Below, in pieces: positions 34,375 to 44,662 of a stretch of 64,000 bases of DNA (positions within the stretch are counted from its first letter, which is position 1; each line of letters begins with the position of its first letter). This DNA is from Aegilops tauschii subsp. strangulata. Its lineage: Eukaryota > Streptophyta > Magnoliopsida > Poales > Poaceae. Under the pieces are notes generated by a model. The model saw nothing but the letters and a program-made list of their open reading frames with translations. It did no database searches and had not been told where the DNA came from. Position numbers and translations under genes: made by a program. The DNA is taken from positions 47,369,290-47,433,289 of the forward strand of contig NC_053039.3 of assembly GCF_002575655.3 (NCBI RefSeq), given 5' to 3'.

Positions 34375-37300
34375 CTAAACCCCCATCCGGGGGCTGCTTG
34401 ACCCCAGAACAGAGGAGGCGCTACTAGCCCTGAGCGCCGCAGTGCGGGAGCGGGTGCGGCCACGGATATCCAGCGCAGAGGGCTGGGGAGCCGGAGTGCG
34501 GAGGAGGCGGGCCCGGGTCTCAGCGAGTTTCCCATCAAGGATTTCCCGGGCCTGGATCGCAGCAATCTGCTTTAAGGGGGGTCCAACCTCCCCCCTGAAA
34601 ACGACGGACGAGTCCGCGGCCACCTTGGCGAGGTTGCCCAGAGGAACAGCCTCAAGAGCAGAAAACGAGCAACTGGATGAACTGGGGGGAGGGGGGATGT
34701 CGATCGCACCTGACTCGAGGTTCAAGGCCGCGGCCCGGATCTCAGCGCGCTCGGAGATGGACGGCGGTGGGCCTCCAGTAGGGCGGTCCGCGTCGAGACG
34801 GGCACTGCGACGGGAGGCAGTCACCGGAGTCGACGAGGCCCGAGCCCGGCATGCGTACGGCACAGTCCGGGGCGGGTGGGGGGCGACGGGGGTGGCCACG
34901 TCCGCAGCAACCCCCAGGGGCAGAGCGGTCGGAGAAGCAGTCGTCGCGGGCAGAGAGGTCGGGGAAGCAGTCGTTGCGGGCTCTAGGCAGGCGTCGGACC
35001 TTGGCAGTGCTGGGGAGGGCGAGTCTGGGGCCGGCGGGCGATCCTCCGGCGATGCCGAAACGACGGGCTCCGGGGAGGCGGCAACGGGCAGCGCCGGTGC
35101 GCCCTCAGGGGAGCCGAGCAGAAGGAGCTCGCCGGAGGGAGGCATGTCCGAAGGGGGGTCTGCCGGGGCCAGAAGGGGCACCTCCAGGGTCGGAGGCGGC
35201 GGACCGGGCGCTGGGGTGGAGCAGGGCGAGCGTGGTGAGGAAGGCGGAGTGACGAGAAGGCCGACGCTGGAGATGTCACTCATCTCCGCGGAGGAGGAGG
35301 GAGCGGCCGCCGGCAACACTGCGGGAGCAGCCCCGACAGCAAGGGTCAGTCCACGCGAGCGGCCCGAGCTAGCGCCCGTCCCCCCACGGCTCGGAGTTGG
35401 GTCGCGCGAGGGGGAGCGGCTGTGGCCCGAACGCTCATCATCGTCGTCCGGATCCTCGTGGCGGGAGGGGCGCGGCCGGCGGTAGTGGGAGTCGTCACGC
35501 CGGTCTGTGCCCCCACCACCAAAGTGCTCATCATCAGAGAAGCGTGGGCGCCCAACGTGGTTGGGAGGCTCGGGGGAGATCTTGAGGTCAAATCCCAGGT
35601 CGTTGAAGAAGACGCGAATGGTGACACGGAGCTTGTCGGAGTCGAGGCATTTAACCTTGACCCGGACCTCCTCCTCTTTGCGGAGCGAGAGCTCGTCCAC
35701 CACCACCACCTTGCCCAGGATCTTGGACATACTACGAATGACCCGCTCGGACCGGGCGACATCAGGTAGCCCAGCGATGAGGATCCAAGCAGTATCCGGA
35801 ACTGCGACCGCCTTGGGGTCGGCCTTAGGCTCAGAGGTGTTGACCACAAGCTTGTTCAGGGCCAAGGTGATGTTGTCGCTGCGGGTCCAGAGGCCCAGGC
35901 TGATGGAGTTAGGAAAGACCACGGTGAAAGAACTGGCAGAGGTCAGAGTCACCTGCCAGTCCCACACACGCCGGCACAGGTGGTTGAGCTCAGCCTCGAC
36001 CATCTCCGAAGAAGCAACACCCACCCCCACGACAGTGACGATTGCCTGGAGCGATGGGGAGGGGGGTGGTAGATCGTCCACCTCGACGTGGAAGAACCCG
36101 AGGCCCTCGATGCCATGGCCATACATCATGAGCTCATCAGTCAGCGGACGGTCCGGGCACAGGGCCGCCGGGTGTCCAGTATCCTTGCAGAGGTAGCACA
36201 TCGGAGGGTTGGCGCACTCCACTTGGTAGTGGCCCGCGATCCCGCAGTTGAAGCACGGGGGCTAGTCACGAGTAGCAACAACATCGGCCAACGCCGAGGT
36301 CGCGGGGGAGGGGGCCGGCGCAGTAGGGGGCGAGCCGGGCCCCGCTTCTTCTTCTTCTTCGTGCCCTGGCACCCTCGCCCTCCATTGCCCCCATTGGTGG
36401 GAGGGAAGTTGGGCTGGTTGTGTGTGTGTGTGTGTGGGGGGGGGGGTTGGTAGCGGCGCGAGGGCGCATCGGCGGCAGCAGGAGCGGAGGTGCGGGACGG
36501 GGATGGAGAACGGGCCCGGCGCCGCTCCGGGGATGGGGACCGCCGCCGGTCAGAGCGCCGCGCCTCAACCACGGGCGACCGGGGACGGTGCCGGCGGTCA
36601 TCACGAGGCGGGGAGCGGCGGCCGTCCCGGGCCGGCGAGCGGCGGCTGTCACGGCTGGGGGAACACCGAGATTTGCGGGGAGGAGAGCCGCGCGAGGCCC
36701 TGGAGTCTAGCTTGCGGCGTAGGTCCGCCTCCCAGCGAAGGCCCTCGGGCGACGAGCAGGACGGGGCGCGGCGGTCGTCCATGCCGCGCTTGGGCCGGCC
36801 GGCGTTGTCCCCCCACTCGCGCGTCATCTCCGGCGAGGGTGCGGGGCCGAGATCGAGGGAGGGAGGGAGGGGCGGCGCAGCAGGGGCGAGCCAAGACGGC
36901 GGGGGAGGGGAAACCGAGTGAGGGGGAAATGAGGGGAGAGGGGAGCGAGGCGGCTGAACTGGAAACCCTTGCGGGGGCCAGATCGAACACACCGGAGGAG
37001 GCCGGGGCAGCAGGCCCCGGGACGGGCCGGCACCCTCCATGGGCCTTGGCAGTCCCAGGCCCAGGACCAGCCCAGCCGCAGCGCAGCGGGAGGCGGTCCA
37101 GCCTGGGAGGGGCGGCCCACGCCAGGGCGGCCCACCACGCAGGCCCGGGACGGGCAGACGGCGAGGGTTTCCCCTACCGCCGCCGGCGCCGGGGAGCGGG
37201 GGCAGGTCGCCGGAGCGGAGGGCACGGGCGAACGGCGCGGTGGTCGGAGACGAAACGGAGTCGGGAGGAACCGAAGGTGTCGATGAACGGCCGGAAAGGG

Positions 37301-37838
37301 GTGCGGCGGGCGGGCACGGGCAGGTCGGCGGCGATCTCCGGGGGCGGCGCGGCCACCTCGGCCACGGCCACAACGCCCGAAGACCGCCACGACGACCGGG
37401 CAGGGCCCAGGTCCGCACGTCCAGAGACCCCCAACCAGCCGCGCGCCGACGGCGGCGGGATCCTCCCGTCCCCAAGGCCGGGCCTTGCCCCGAAGAGGGC
37501 CGAGCCGAGCTCAATCCTCGACGGAACTGCGCTCACGCACGGGTAGCCGAACCCCCACCCCTGGGGGTAAGGCCGCCGGCGGCACGGAGCGTCGGCGAGC
37601 AAGCAGGGGCGGGAGGGGGGACCCGGTCCCGGCAGACCACAGGGCGGCCGGCGGCCACGTCCTCATCCTCCGCAAGGTCAACCCAGATCAGGGGCGTCGA
37701 GGCATCGGAGGGGGCGGGGGCGGAGGGGGCGGAGGCCGGGGACGTGGGCGGAGAGGCCGGCGGCGACGCAGTGGTGGGCACGTCGGGGGCATCGCCCCGA
37801 CAGTCGCCAGAGGCGGGCGCGGGCGCGGGCGACTCCAT
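34375..37838 (-). pseudogene. LINE ORF1 RNA-binding protein
   Basis: Probably starts at ATG 37838 (MESPAPAPASG). A TGA at 37533-37535 interrupts, then an Arg/Ser/Pro-rich region. After a frameshift around 36330, two CCHC zinc knuckles appear: CFNCGIAGHYQVEC (36256-36215) and CYLCKDTGHPAALC (36198-36157). A TAG at 36264-36262 lies just before the first. The C-terminal 600 residues include an RRM-like region (WILIAGLPDVARSERVIRS) and low-complexity Ser/Pro. Stop TAG at 34377-34375 abuts the ORF2 ATG in the same frame. Plant L1 ORF1 proteins bind RNA and form the RNP. Long antisense frames here are compositional. Confidence 0.8.
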
Positions 37839-37988
37839 TTAGGCAAACTCGAGGCGCCCTCTCCTCGGGTTCCTTTTTGATGTGGCTCTGTGATCTGCAG
37901 GGGATGCCCTTATGATGTCCTTAATGCATGCAACCACCAACCTCTACTTATTCTCTACTTCCCACCCCATCACCTGCTGCCTTCGTTC
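37839..37988 (-). other. LINE 5' UTR
   Basis: About 150 bp between the 5' target-site copy and the first ATG of ORF1. There is no TATA box, as expected for an internal LINE promoter. Confidence 0.6.
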
Positions 37989-40020
37989 GCCACAAGCCAC
38001 TATGGGCTCTGGCATAGTTGAGTAAGTTGTGGAATCCTTTCCATGATGGGCTAGCAGATGTAGGCGATTGTAGGTGTAGCGGCCTATCTATCGGTTAAGG
38101 GGACCTCTTCGGAAAGACTGTGTCTCGGTCATCCGTTTCTCAAACATCATGCAGTGCGAGAAATACAATGGAGGAGATCAAGTCTTGTGGGGAAAAGTGT
38201 GCAAACCTCTGCAGAGTGTATAAACTAATCATGGTTAGCCGTGTCCCCGGTTATGGACATCTTGAGTATCTGGTACTTGAATTATTATGTTGATCTCATC
38301 AGTTTACTTTATTAATTTGTTGGGTTATTAATGTTAATTTGGGATTGAGTTGGGGGTACCTTCTCAATATTTTCAACAAACTTTGTAGTTAAATAAAATT
38401 TATTCCTTTGTTGTAGGAAAAAATTAGCTTTATGCAAATGATAACCGTAGAGCCTCCACCAGCCAAATATGCATGTAGTGATAGCTGTTATTTGTTCATT
38501 GCTCTATGGTGTTTTCTTGCCAGCATATTCCATGTGCTGACCTACACGCCTGCAATGTATCATGTTGCAGAATTTTCAGACGAAGAGTAAGGTGCACTAG
38601 GTCGTTGTCATGCACTCAGTATTGCCGTGGAGTTGGATGGACTCATTTACCTTCGATGCTTCCGCAGTTATCTTATTTAGATGGCCTTCAGCCATATTAC
38701 TGTAATAAGTACTCTTTTTGAGACACTCGATGTAACAAGTGTGTGATTGAACTCTGTTATAATGCCTCGAGTACTGTGTGTGTCAGCAATACCGGTCCAG
38801 GGATGACACTTAAGCACAGAGACTTGACCATCTGAGGTCCGGTCGCTACATTGCCTTCCCTAGCCACATGGACTTTTGAGCACTTGGTGCGCCTAGCCCA
38901 ATAAGGCCAAGGCGCCCCCACAGCCCATGCTAGCCCTTTGGGTCGTGGTGGACCCACTTGTGGACTTCCGAACTCCTCCTGAATCCTCCAGAACCATCTA
39001 GAAGCTTCACGGTACAATACCGAAAAAACTGCACCTTTTTTCGGAACCCAAAATATGACTTACCATATATAAATCTTTGCCTCTTGGCCATTCCGAGAAT
39101 CCTCGTGACGTCTAGGGTATCATCCGACTCCGAACAAGATTTGGTTACCACTCATCAAATATCCCAATACTACTCTAGCGTCAATGAACGTTAAGCGTGC
39201 GACCCTCCGGGTTCAGGAATTATGTAGTCATGACCGAGACACCTCTACGGTCAGTAATCAATAGCGGGACCTGGATGCCCATATTGATTCCTACATATTC
39301 CACGAAGATCTTTTATCGGTTGAACCTTTATGACAACATACGTAATTCCTTTTGTCTGTCGATATATTCATTGCCAGAGATTCGATCGTCGGTATCTCTA
39401 TACCTAGTTCAATCTCGTTACCGGCAAGTCTCTTTACTCGTTCCGTAATACATCATCTTGCAACTAACTCCTTAGTCACTTTGGTTGCAAGCTTCTTGTG
39501 ACGTGTATTACTGAGAGGGCTTAGAGATACCTCTCCGATACACGGAGTGAAAAATCCCAATCTCGATTCATGCCAACTCAACAGACACCTTTGGAGATAC
39601 CTATAGAGCATCTTTATGATCACCCAGTTATGCTGTGACATTTAATAGCACACAAGGTATTCCTCCGGTATCCGGGAGTTGCATGATCTCATGGTCGAAG
39701 AATATGTATTTGACATTAAGAAAGCAGTAGCAATAAACTGAACGATCATATGCTAAGCTAACAGATGAGTCTTGTCCATCACATCATTCTCCTAATGATG
39801 TGATCCCGTTATCAAATGACAGCTCATGTCTATGGTTAGGAAACCTTAACCATCTTCGATCAACGAGCTAGTCTAGTAGAGGCTCACTAGGGACACAGTA
39901 TTTGTGCATGTATCCATACATGTATTTAAGTTTCCGGTCAATACAATTCTAGCATGAATAATAAACCTTTATCATGATTAAGGAAATATAATAATAATAA
40001 CCATTTTATTATTGCCTCTA

Positions 40021-40951
40021 CACTACTGGAATCCATTTCTTTGCCGTCTGCCAATTCTTTGCCGTCAGCTAGCTGACGGCAAAGAGCTTCTTTGCCGTCA
40101 GTTTCTACAAAGCAGACGACAAAGAAATAGCTGATGGCACAAGTTATTTTGCCATCAGCCAGTACTTTGCCGTCAGCTCGCGGACGGCAAAGAGTTCTTT
40201 GCCGTCAGCTGGCCGACATCAAAGAACCTTGTGGGCCCACAGATGCAAGGCTGTGGCAAGGTCAGCTCTTTGCCGTCGGCCATTTCTTTGCCGTCCGCTG
40301 GCTGACGGCAAACAATTCTTTGCCGTCCGCTAGGATGACGGCAAAGAGGGTAGGGGCCCACCCGGGCACGGCGTTGAATCGCTAACCTCCCCCCGCCGTT
40401 GAATCGCTCTTTCTCTCTCTCTATCTCTCTCTCTCACCCACCAGCCCGCCGCCGCCGCCCCGTCCCCTGTGCCTGTCGCCGCCCCTCCCTGCCGTCCTGC
40501 CGACCCATCGCCGCCCCTCCCTGCCGTCCTGCCGACCCATCGCCGCCCCTCCCCGCCGTCCTGCCGCCCCATCGCCGCCCCCTCCCGCCCATCGCCGCCC
40601 CTCCCCGCCGTCCTGCCGCCCCATCGCCGCCCCTCCCCGCCGTCCTGCCGCTCCACGGTGAGCCCCTCTTCCACTTCCACACCCCCCTTTCTGCCATTTC
40701 TTTTTTTCTTTTCTGTTTTAGATAATCGATATAGTTTTAACCCCTAACGGCTCTCACCCCACCTCACTGCCATCCACGATCTTTGCCGTCTGCTGGCAAC
40801 CAACGGCGGATGGCACAATCCTTTGACGTCCGTTTCCAGGAAGCGGACGGCAAAGAAGGCCTTTGCTGGCACGTGTTCAGACGGACAGTTTGCCGTCTGT
40901 TGGCGGACGACAAAGAAGTTTGCCGTCCGCCAAGAAGCTGATTCAGTAGTG
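40021..40951. mobile_element. Small non-autonomous CACTA element
   Basis: 931 bp, CACTACTGGAATCC.. to ..GATTCAGTAGTG, with 3-bp TSD cta (40018-40020, 40952-40954). Subterminal repeats of tctttgccgtc / gacggcaaaga in both orientations fill about 40040-40350 and 40780-40930. The centre is a CT-microsatellite, a 32-bp tandem repeat and a GT-like splice donor (ccacggtgagc near 40655). No transposase is present, so it depends on another CACTA element. Confidence 0.9.
40468..40655. repeat. 32-bp GC-rich tandem repeat inside the CACTA element
   Basis: About five imperfect copies of a unit around ccgtcctgccgacccatcgc. It reads as Pro/Ala/Arg-rich in all frames, so the open frames here are not evidence for a gene. 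Confidence 0.8.
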
Positions 40952-40975
40952 CTAGGGCATATTTCCATCACTAAT

Positions 40976-41082
40976 CATACATGCAAACATCCACGATCAA
41001 GGCCAGAGACTCACGGAAAGATATCACAACACAACTCTAGACACAAATTCAAACAAAAGGGAGTTATATTACAAACCATGGC
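40976..41082 (-). repeat. Possible remnant of another chromovirus LTR
   Basis: Joined across the solo Copia LTR to 2063-2092, this reads on the minus strand ..gatatctttccgtgag..gtttgcatgtatgattag / tgcatggtcagggaggggcgtcaca. That resembles the end of Tekay-type LTRs. The TG end would be at 2063. Its other end is lost at 41083. Recognition is from memory and tentative. Confidence 0.35.
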
Positions 41083-41629
41083 TGTTGGGGATATACCCCA
41101 TGGAATGACCCGACCAGGAATATGACCGGCCATCTTCTTGCGGCTTGTAGAGATTCAGTAATCTGGGCCGTGGTAAGCCATGAGAACCCAGGCCCAAGAA
41201 GAGGCTCAGGAAAGAGGTCGGATTTTGGCCCAGTATCTAGTAAGCTAGCTTGACAAGGAAGTTGTTGGGAATTTCCCTTACTTGAAAGACAAGATGAATA
41301 GGAAATAGACTAAGACACGGGTCGTAGTACGATCCGGATTCTGTTGTAACCTTAGGGCCTCGACCTGTATATAAAGGAGAGCCCATGAGGTAGGAAAGGA
41401 TAAGTTACAAGCTCTCAAGTACTAGGTTAGTCAAGTCGCACCCTTGTAATCGAGATCTAAGCAATAATCAATCAAGCAAGAAGTAGGCTATTACCTCCGT
41501 TGTGAGGGGCCGAACCTGGTTAAACGTTTCTCTCAATTTCGATCAACCTCATTCAAGCTACTACCTAGCCGGGATGGCCTCACGACTAAGTCCTTTTTCG
41601 AGGACATCTGCCATGACAAAACCATGACA
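41083..41629 (+). repeat. 5' LTR of the Tat-like element
   Basis: 547 bp, TGTTGGGGATATACC..AACCATGACA. TATA box gtatataaagg at 41367-41377. Followed by gttggtgcccaccatgg, a primer-site type seen in Tat-lineage elements. Confidence 0.75.
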
Positions 41630-41639
41630 GTTGGTGCCC

Positions 41640-42144
41640 ACCATGGCGCCTGCACACGATGGTGTTGAGTTCTTGGAGGGATACGCGATCAGCTGGATGA
41701 CCAAGAGTCGTCGCGACAAGCTCTACATCAATGATTCAGGTTGGGGCCCCGAGGCCAACTCGATCGAGTACTGGGTCCCCTTCGACAAGATCCACATCTC
41801 CATGGAAAAAATCGGAGAAACATGACCCTAGTCGGACATTTGCACTGACATCGTCGAGCTGGCTCGGTGCACGCAACCCGCACGGGCTCAAGCCGGCCGG
41901 AATCACGTCTTCATCGGCTTCACCCAGGGAGTCGATCTTGCGGATAACTCCGCATCTGGCGGGGACACCCTCGTCTACTCCGACAATGAGTCGTCGGTTG
42001 GAGATACTGAGTCAATCCTCCCGCTGTACAATGCTAGGCTTGGGGGCTACTCTGATGATGAGCCGGCTCCAACTGACCACAAGCCGCTTCATCGAACCAT
42101 CGTCTACATGGCAGACACCGCCCCGGCTCATAATTCTACGATGA
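41640..42144 (+). pseudogene. Start of a gag-like ORF of the Tat-like element, truncated
   Basis: Near ATG 41644 the frame reads MAPAHDGVEFLEGYAIS and SGWGPEANSIEYWVPFDK. After a frameshift near 41815 the likely frame continues FIGFTQGVDLADNSASGG, VYSDNESSVGDTES and YNARLGGYSDDEPAP. It ends at the LTR inserted at 42145. This N-terminal sequence type is common ahead of gag in Triticeae Tat elements (family knowledge). No zinc knuckle is reached. Confidence 0.65.
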
Positions 42145-42668
42145 TGATACGTCTCCAACGTATCTATAATTTATGAAGTATTCAGGCCATGTTTACAACC
42201 ATTTTACATGGTTTTGGTATGATCTAATTAGAACTAACCTGGACTGACGCAGTTTTCAGCAGAACTACCGTGGTGTTATTTTTTGTGTAGAAATAGAAGT
42301 TCTTGGGATGGGCTGAAAATTTACGGTGATTTTTTGTGGACCAAAAGAGACCCCTGAAGATTCGTGGGAGGACCAGAAGACCCACGAGGACATGACAAGC
42401 TCGCTAGGCGTGCCCTACCCCCTAGGGAGGGGCGACCGAGCTTGTCGCTGCCTCGTGGACCCCCTTGACGTGAGACCGACACCAAAATTCCTATAAATAC
42501 CAAACCCCCAGAAAGAACCCTAGATGAGAAGTTCCGCTGTCGCAAGCCTCTCTATCCATGAAAACTCAACTAGGACCCCATTCCGGCACCCTGCTGGAGG
42601 GACGAAAACTCAATTGAGACCCCATTCAGGCACCCTGCCGGAGGGGGGAATCATCACTGGTGGCCATC
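42145..42668 (+). repeat. Truncated LTR, same family as the 11200 solo LTR
   Basis: Starts tgatacgtctccaacg and shares the agaagttccgc and cggcaccctgccggagggg blocks with 11200-11720. It contains a 44-bp tandem duplication (42560-42603, 42604-42647). The Maximus-like element is inserted at 42669, and the remainder is not seen in the window. Confidence 0.75.
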
Positions 42669-43033
42669 TGTTAGGGCATTATTTGCCCTAGTTTGTTTTG
42701 GTGATTGATGACAATACTTTTGCGGACTAATCATGTGCTTTAAGGTTTTCAGGTTATCTAATATAAGGGCACTTTGCGATTGTTTCCCCTCAAGGACTTC
42801 TCGTTAGATGGATTATTTTCCCTCCTTTCTTTTCGATGGAATTGAGTCGTAGGGATAACCATACTATCAAGAGGGGATCCGTTTCGGAAGAGTATGGGTG
42901 GAATCATCATGCACACTTTCCTTGCACCCTCACCATCTTCCTGCTTCTTTGGGGTATCCGTGCGGTGCAAAACAAGGGGTGATGTGTGCTAAGCGGTAGT
43001 ACCGCGGCCAGGGCGGTAGTACCGCTTTCTAGT

Positions 43034-44554
43034 TGATACATCCATTTTGCATCATGCTTTTATATCAATATTTATTGCACTATGGGCCGTTATTACACAT
43101 TATGTCACAATACTTATGCCTATTCTCTCTTATTTTACAAGGTTTACATAAGGAGGGAGAATGCCGACAGCTGGAATTCTGGGCTGGAAAAGGAGCAAAT
43201 ATTACAGACCTATTCTGCACAACTCCAAAAGTCCTGAAACTCCACTAAAGTTATTTTTGGAAATAATAAAAAATACTGGAAGAAGAATCCATGTCAGGGG
43301 GGCTACCACCTGTCCACGAGGGTGGGGGGCGCGCCCTACCCCCTGGGCGCGCCCCCTGCCTCGTGGGCCCCCTGTTGGCCCTCCGGTGCCCATCTTCTGC
43401 TATATGAAGTCTTTCGTCTGAAGAAAAATCATAAGCAAGCTTTCGGGACGAGACTCCGCCGCCACGAGGCGGAACCTTGGCGGAACCAATCTAGGGCTCC
43501 GACAGAGCTGTTCTGTCGGGGACACTTCCCTTCGGGAGGGGGAAATCATCGCCATCGTCATCACCAATGCTCCTCTCGTCGGGAGAGGGCAATCTCCATC
43601 AACATCTTCACCAGCACCATCTCCTCTCAAACCCTAGTTCATCTCTTTTATCCAATTCTTGTCTCTAAGTCTTGGATTGGTACCTGTAGGTTGCTAGTAG
43701 TGTTGATTACTCCTTCTAGCTGATGCTAGTTGGTTTATTTGGTGGAAGATCATATGTTCAGATCCTATATGCATATTAATACTCCTCTGATTATGAACAT
43801 GAATATGCTTTGTGAGTAGTTACGTTTGTTCCTAAGGACATGGGATAAGTCTTGCTATTAGTAGTCATGTGAATTTGGTATTCGTTCGATATTTTGATGA
43901 GATGTATGTTGTCTATCCTCTAGTGGTGTTATGTGAACGTCGACTACATGACACTTCACCATTGTTTGGGCCTAGAGGAAGGCATTGGGAAGTAATAAAT
44001 AGATGATGGGTTGCTAGAGTGACAGAAGCTTAAACCCTAGTTTATGCGTTGCTTCGTAAGGGGCTGATTTGGATCCATATGTTTCATGCTATGGTTAGGT
44101 TTACCTTAATACTTCTTTTGTAGTTGCGGATGCTTGCAACAGGGGTTAATCATAAGTGGGATGTTTGTCCAAGTAAAGGCAGCACCCAAGCACCGGTCCA
44201 CCCACATATCAAATTATCAAAGTACCGAACGCGAATCATATGAACGTTATGAAAACTAGCTTGACGATAATTCCCATGTGTCCTCGGGAGTGCTTTTCCT
44301 TATATAAGAGTTTGTCCAGGCTTGTCCTTTGCTACAAAAAGGATTGAGCCACCTTGCTGCACTTTACTTACTTTTGTTACTTGTTGCTGGTTACCAATTA
44401 TCTTATCACAAAACTATCTGTTACCTATTATTTCAGTACTTGCAGAGAATACCTTGCTGAAAACCGCTTACCATTTCCTTCTGCTCCTCGTTGGGTTCGA
44501 CACTCTTACTTATCGAAAGGACTACGATAGATCCCCTATACTTGTGGGTCATCA
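43034..44554 (+). repeat. Athila-type 5' LTR
   Basis: 1521 bp, starting tgatacatccattttgc. The last 75 bp (gctcctcgttgggttcg..cttgtgggtcatca) are nearly the same as in the non-autonomous element at 16157-17681. Confidence 0.92.
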
Positions 44555-44565
44555 AGACTCTTTTC

Positions 44566-44582
44566 TGGCGCCGTTACCGGGG
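44566..44582 (+). other. Primer-binding site of the Athila-type element
   Basis: tggcgccgttaccgggg, 11 bp after the LTR end. Confidence 0.85.
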
Positions 44583-44662
44583 AGTGAAGCGCCTTTGGTA
44601 GGTGGAATTTGGTAAAGAAAAATTTATATATAGTGTGCTGAAATTTACTGTCACTTGTTACT

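Larger units (their letters stand above)
30478..37988 (-). mobile_element. Near full-length L1-type LINE
   Basis: 7511 bp on the minus strand, flanked by a 14-bp TSD (gccacaagccatta 30464-30477, gccacaagccacta 37989-38002, one change). It has a 5' UTR of about 150 bp, a GC-rich ORF1 with two zinc knuckles and an ORF2 with endonuclease, RT and C-terminal zinc motif. The 3' end (minus) is ..gcgaaagcctttttcgg without a poly(A) tail. It is much more GC-rich than the surrounding LTR, consistent with insertion from elsewhere. Confidence 0.92.
13026..38850 (+). mobile_element. Full-length Tekay-type chromovirus (Gypsy) with two nested insertions
   Basis: Bounded by TSD ttgcc (13021-13025 and 38851-38855). 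LTRs start TGTAACATCCC and end CGCTACA. Subtracting the insertion at 16157-23493 and the LINE at 30478-37988 leaves about 10.96 kb. Order: LTR, initiator-Met primer site, an extra ORF upstream of gag, gag-pol with a degenerate chromodomain, polypurine tract, LTR. LTR differences in the first 190 bp are about five, and many stops and frameshifts occur, so it is clearly older than Angela. Confidence 0.92.
28543..38850 (+). repeat. Tekay 3' LTR, split by a LINE
   Basis: Two pieces, 28543-30477 and 38003-38850, together collinear with the 5' LTR. The interruption is the LINE at 30478-37988 with duplicated gccacaagccatta. Confidence 0.92.
2093..40970 (-). mobile_element. Solo Copia LTR (BARE/WIS/Angela type), split by four insertions
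   Basis: Read on the minus strand the LTR starts TGATGGAAATATGCCCTAG (right end, 40970) and ends ..CCCAACA (left end, 2093). The perfect 5-bp TSD ctaat lies at 2088-2092 and 40971-40975. There is no internal region, so this is a solo LTR left by unequal recombination. The LTR pieces are 2093-2427, 11171-11199, 12830-13025, 38856-40020 and 40955-40970. Removing the insertions and their duplicated target bases leaves 1741 bp, a normal length for this LTR family. It is older than all four elements inside it. The plus-oriented Angela inserted within it belongs to the same broad clade. Confidence 0.9.
38856..40970 (-). repeat. Solo Copia LTR, right segments (LTR 5' part)
   Basis: Minus-strand reading starts TGATGGAAATATGCCCTAG at 40970 and continues, across the CACTA insertion (40021-40951), into the typical BARE/WIS U3 (plus strand: gtctcttt, catcattctcctaatgatg, cctctactag..). 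It joins the segments at 12830-13025, 11171-11199 and 2093-2427. Confidence 0.88.
41083..42144 (+). mobile_element. 5' part of a Tat-like Gypsy retrotransposon
   Basis: LTR followed by a primer site and the start of a gag-like ORF, then cut at 42145 by another LTR. The right part is not in the window up to 64000, so it lies beyond the nested block or is lost. Confidence 0.7.

Noticed and set aside
34442..37842. Long plus-strand open frames (for example 34442-35485, 36422-37546, 37039-37842)
   Set aside because: They run antisense to LINE ORF1 in very GC-rich DNA. They are low-complexity (Arg/Gly/Ala/Pro) and have no domain; open frames opposite GC-rich genes are expected.
40330..40747. Arg/Gly- and Pro-rich frames in the small CACTA element
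   Set aside because: Produced by the 32-bp tandem repeat in all frames.
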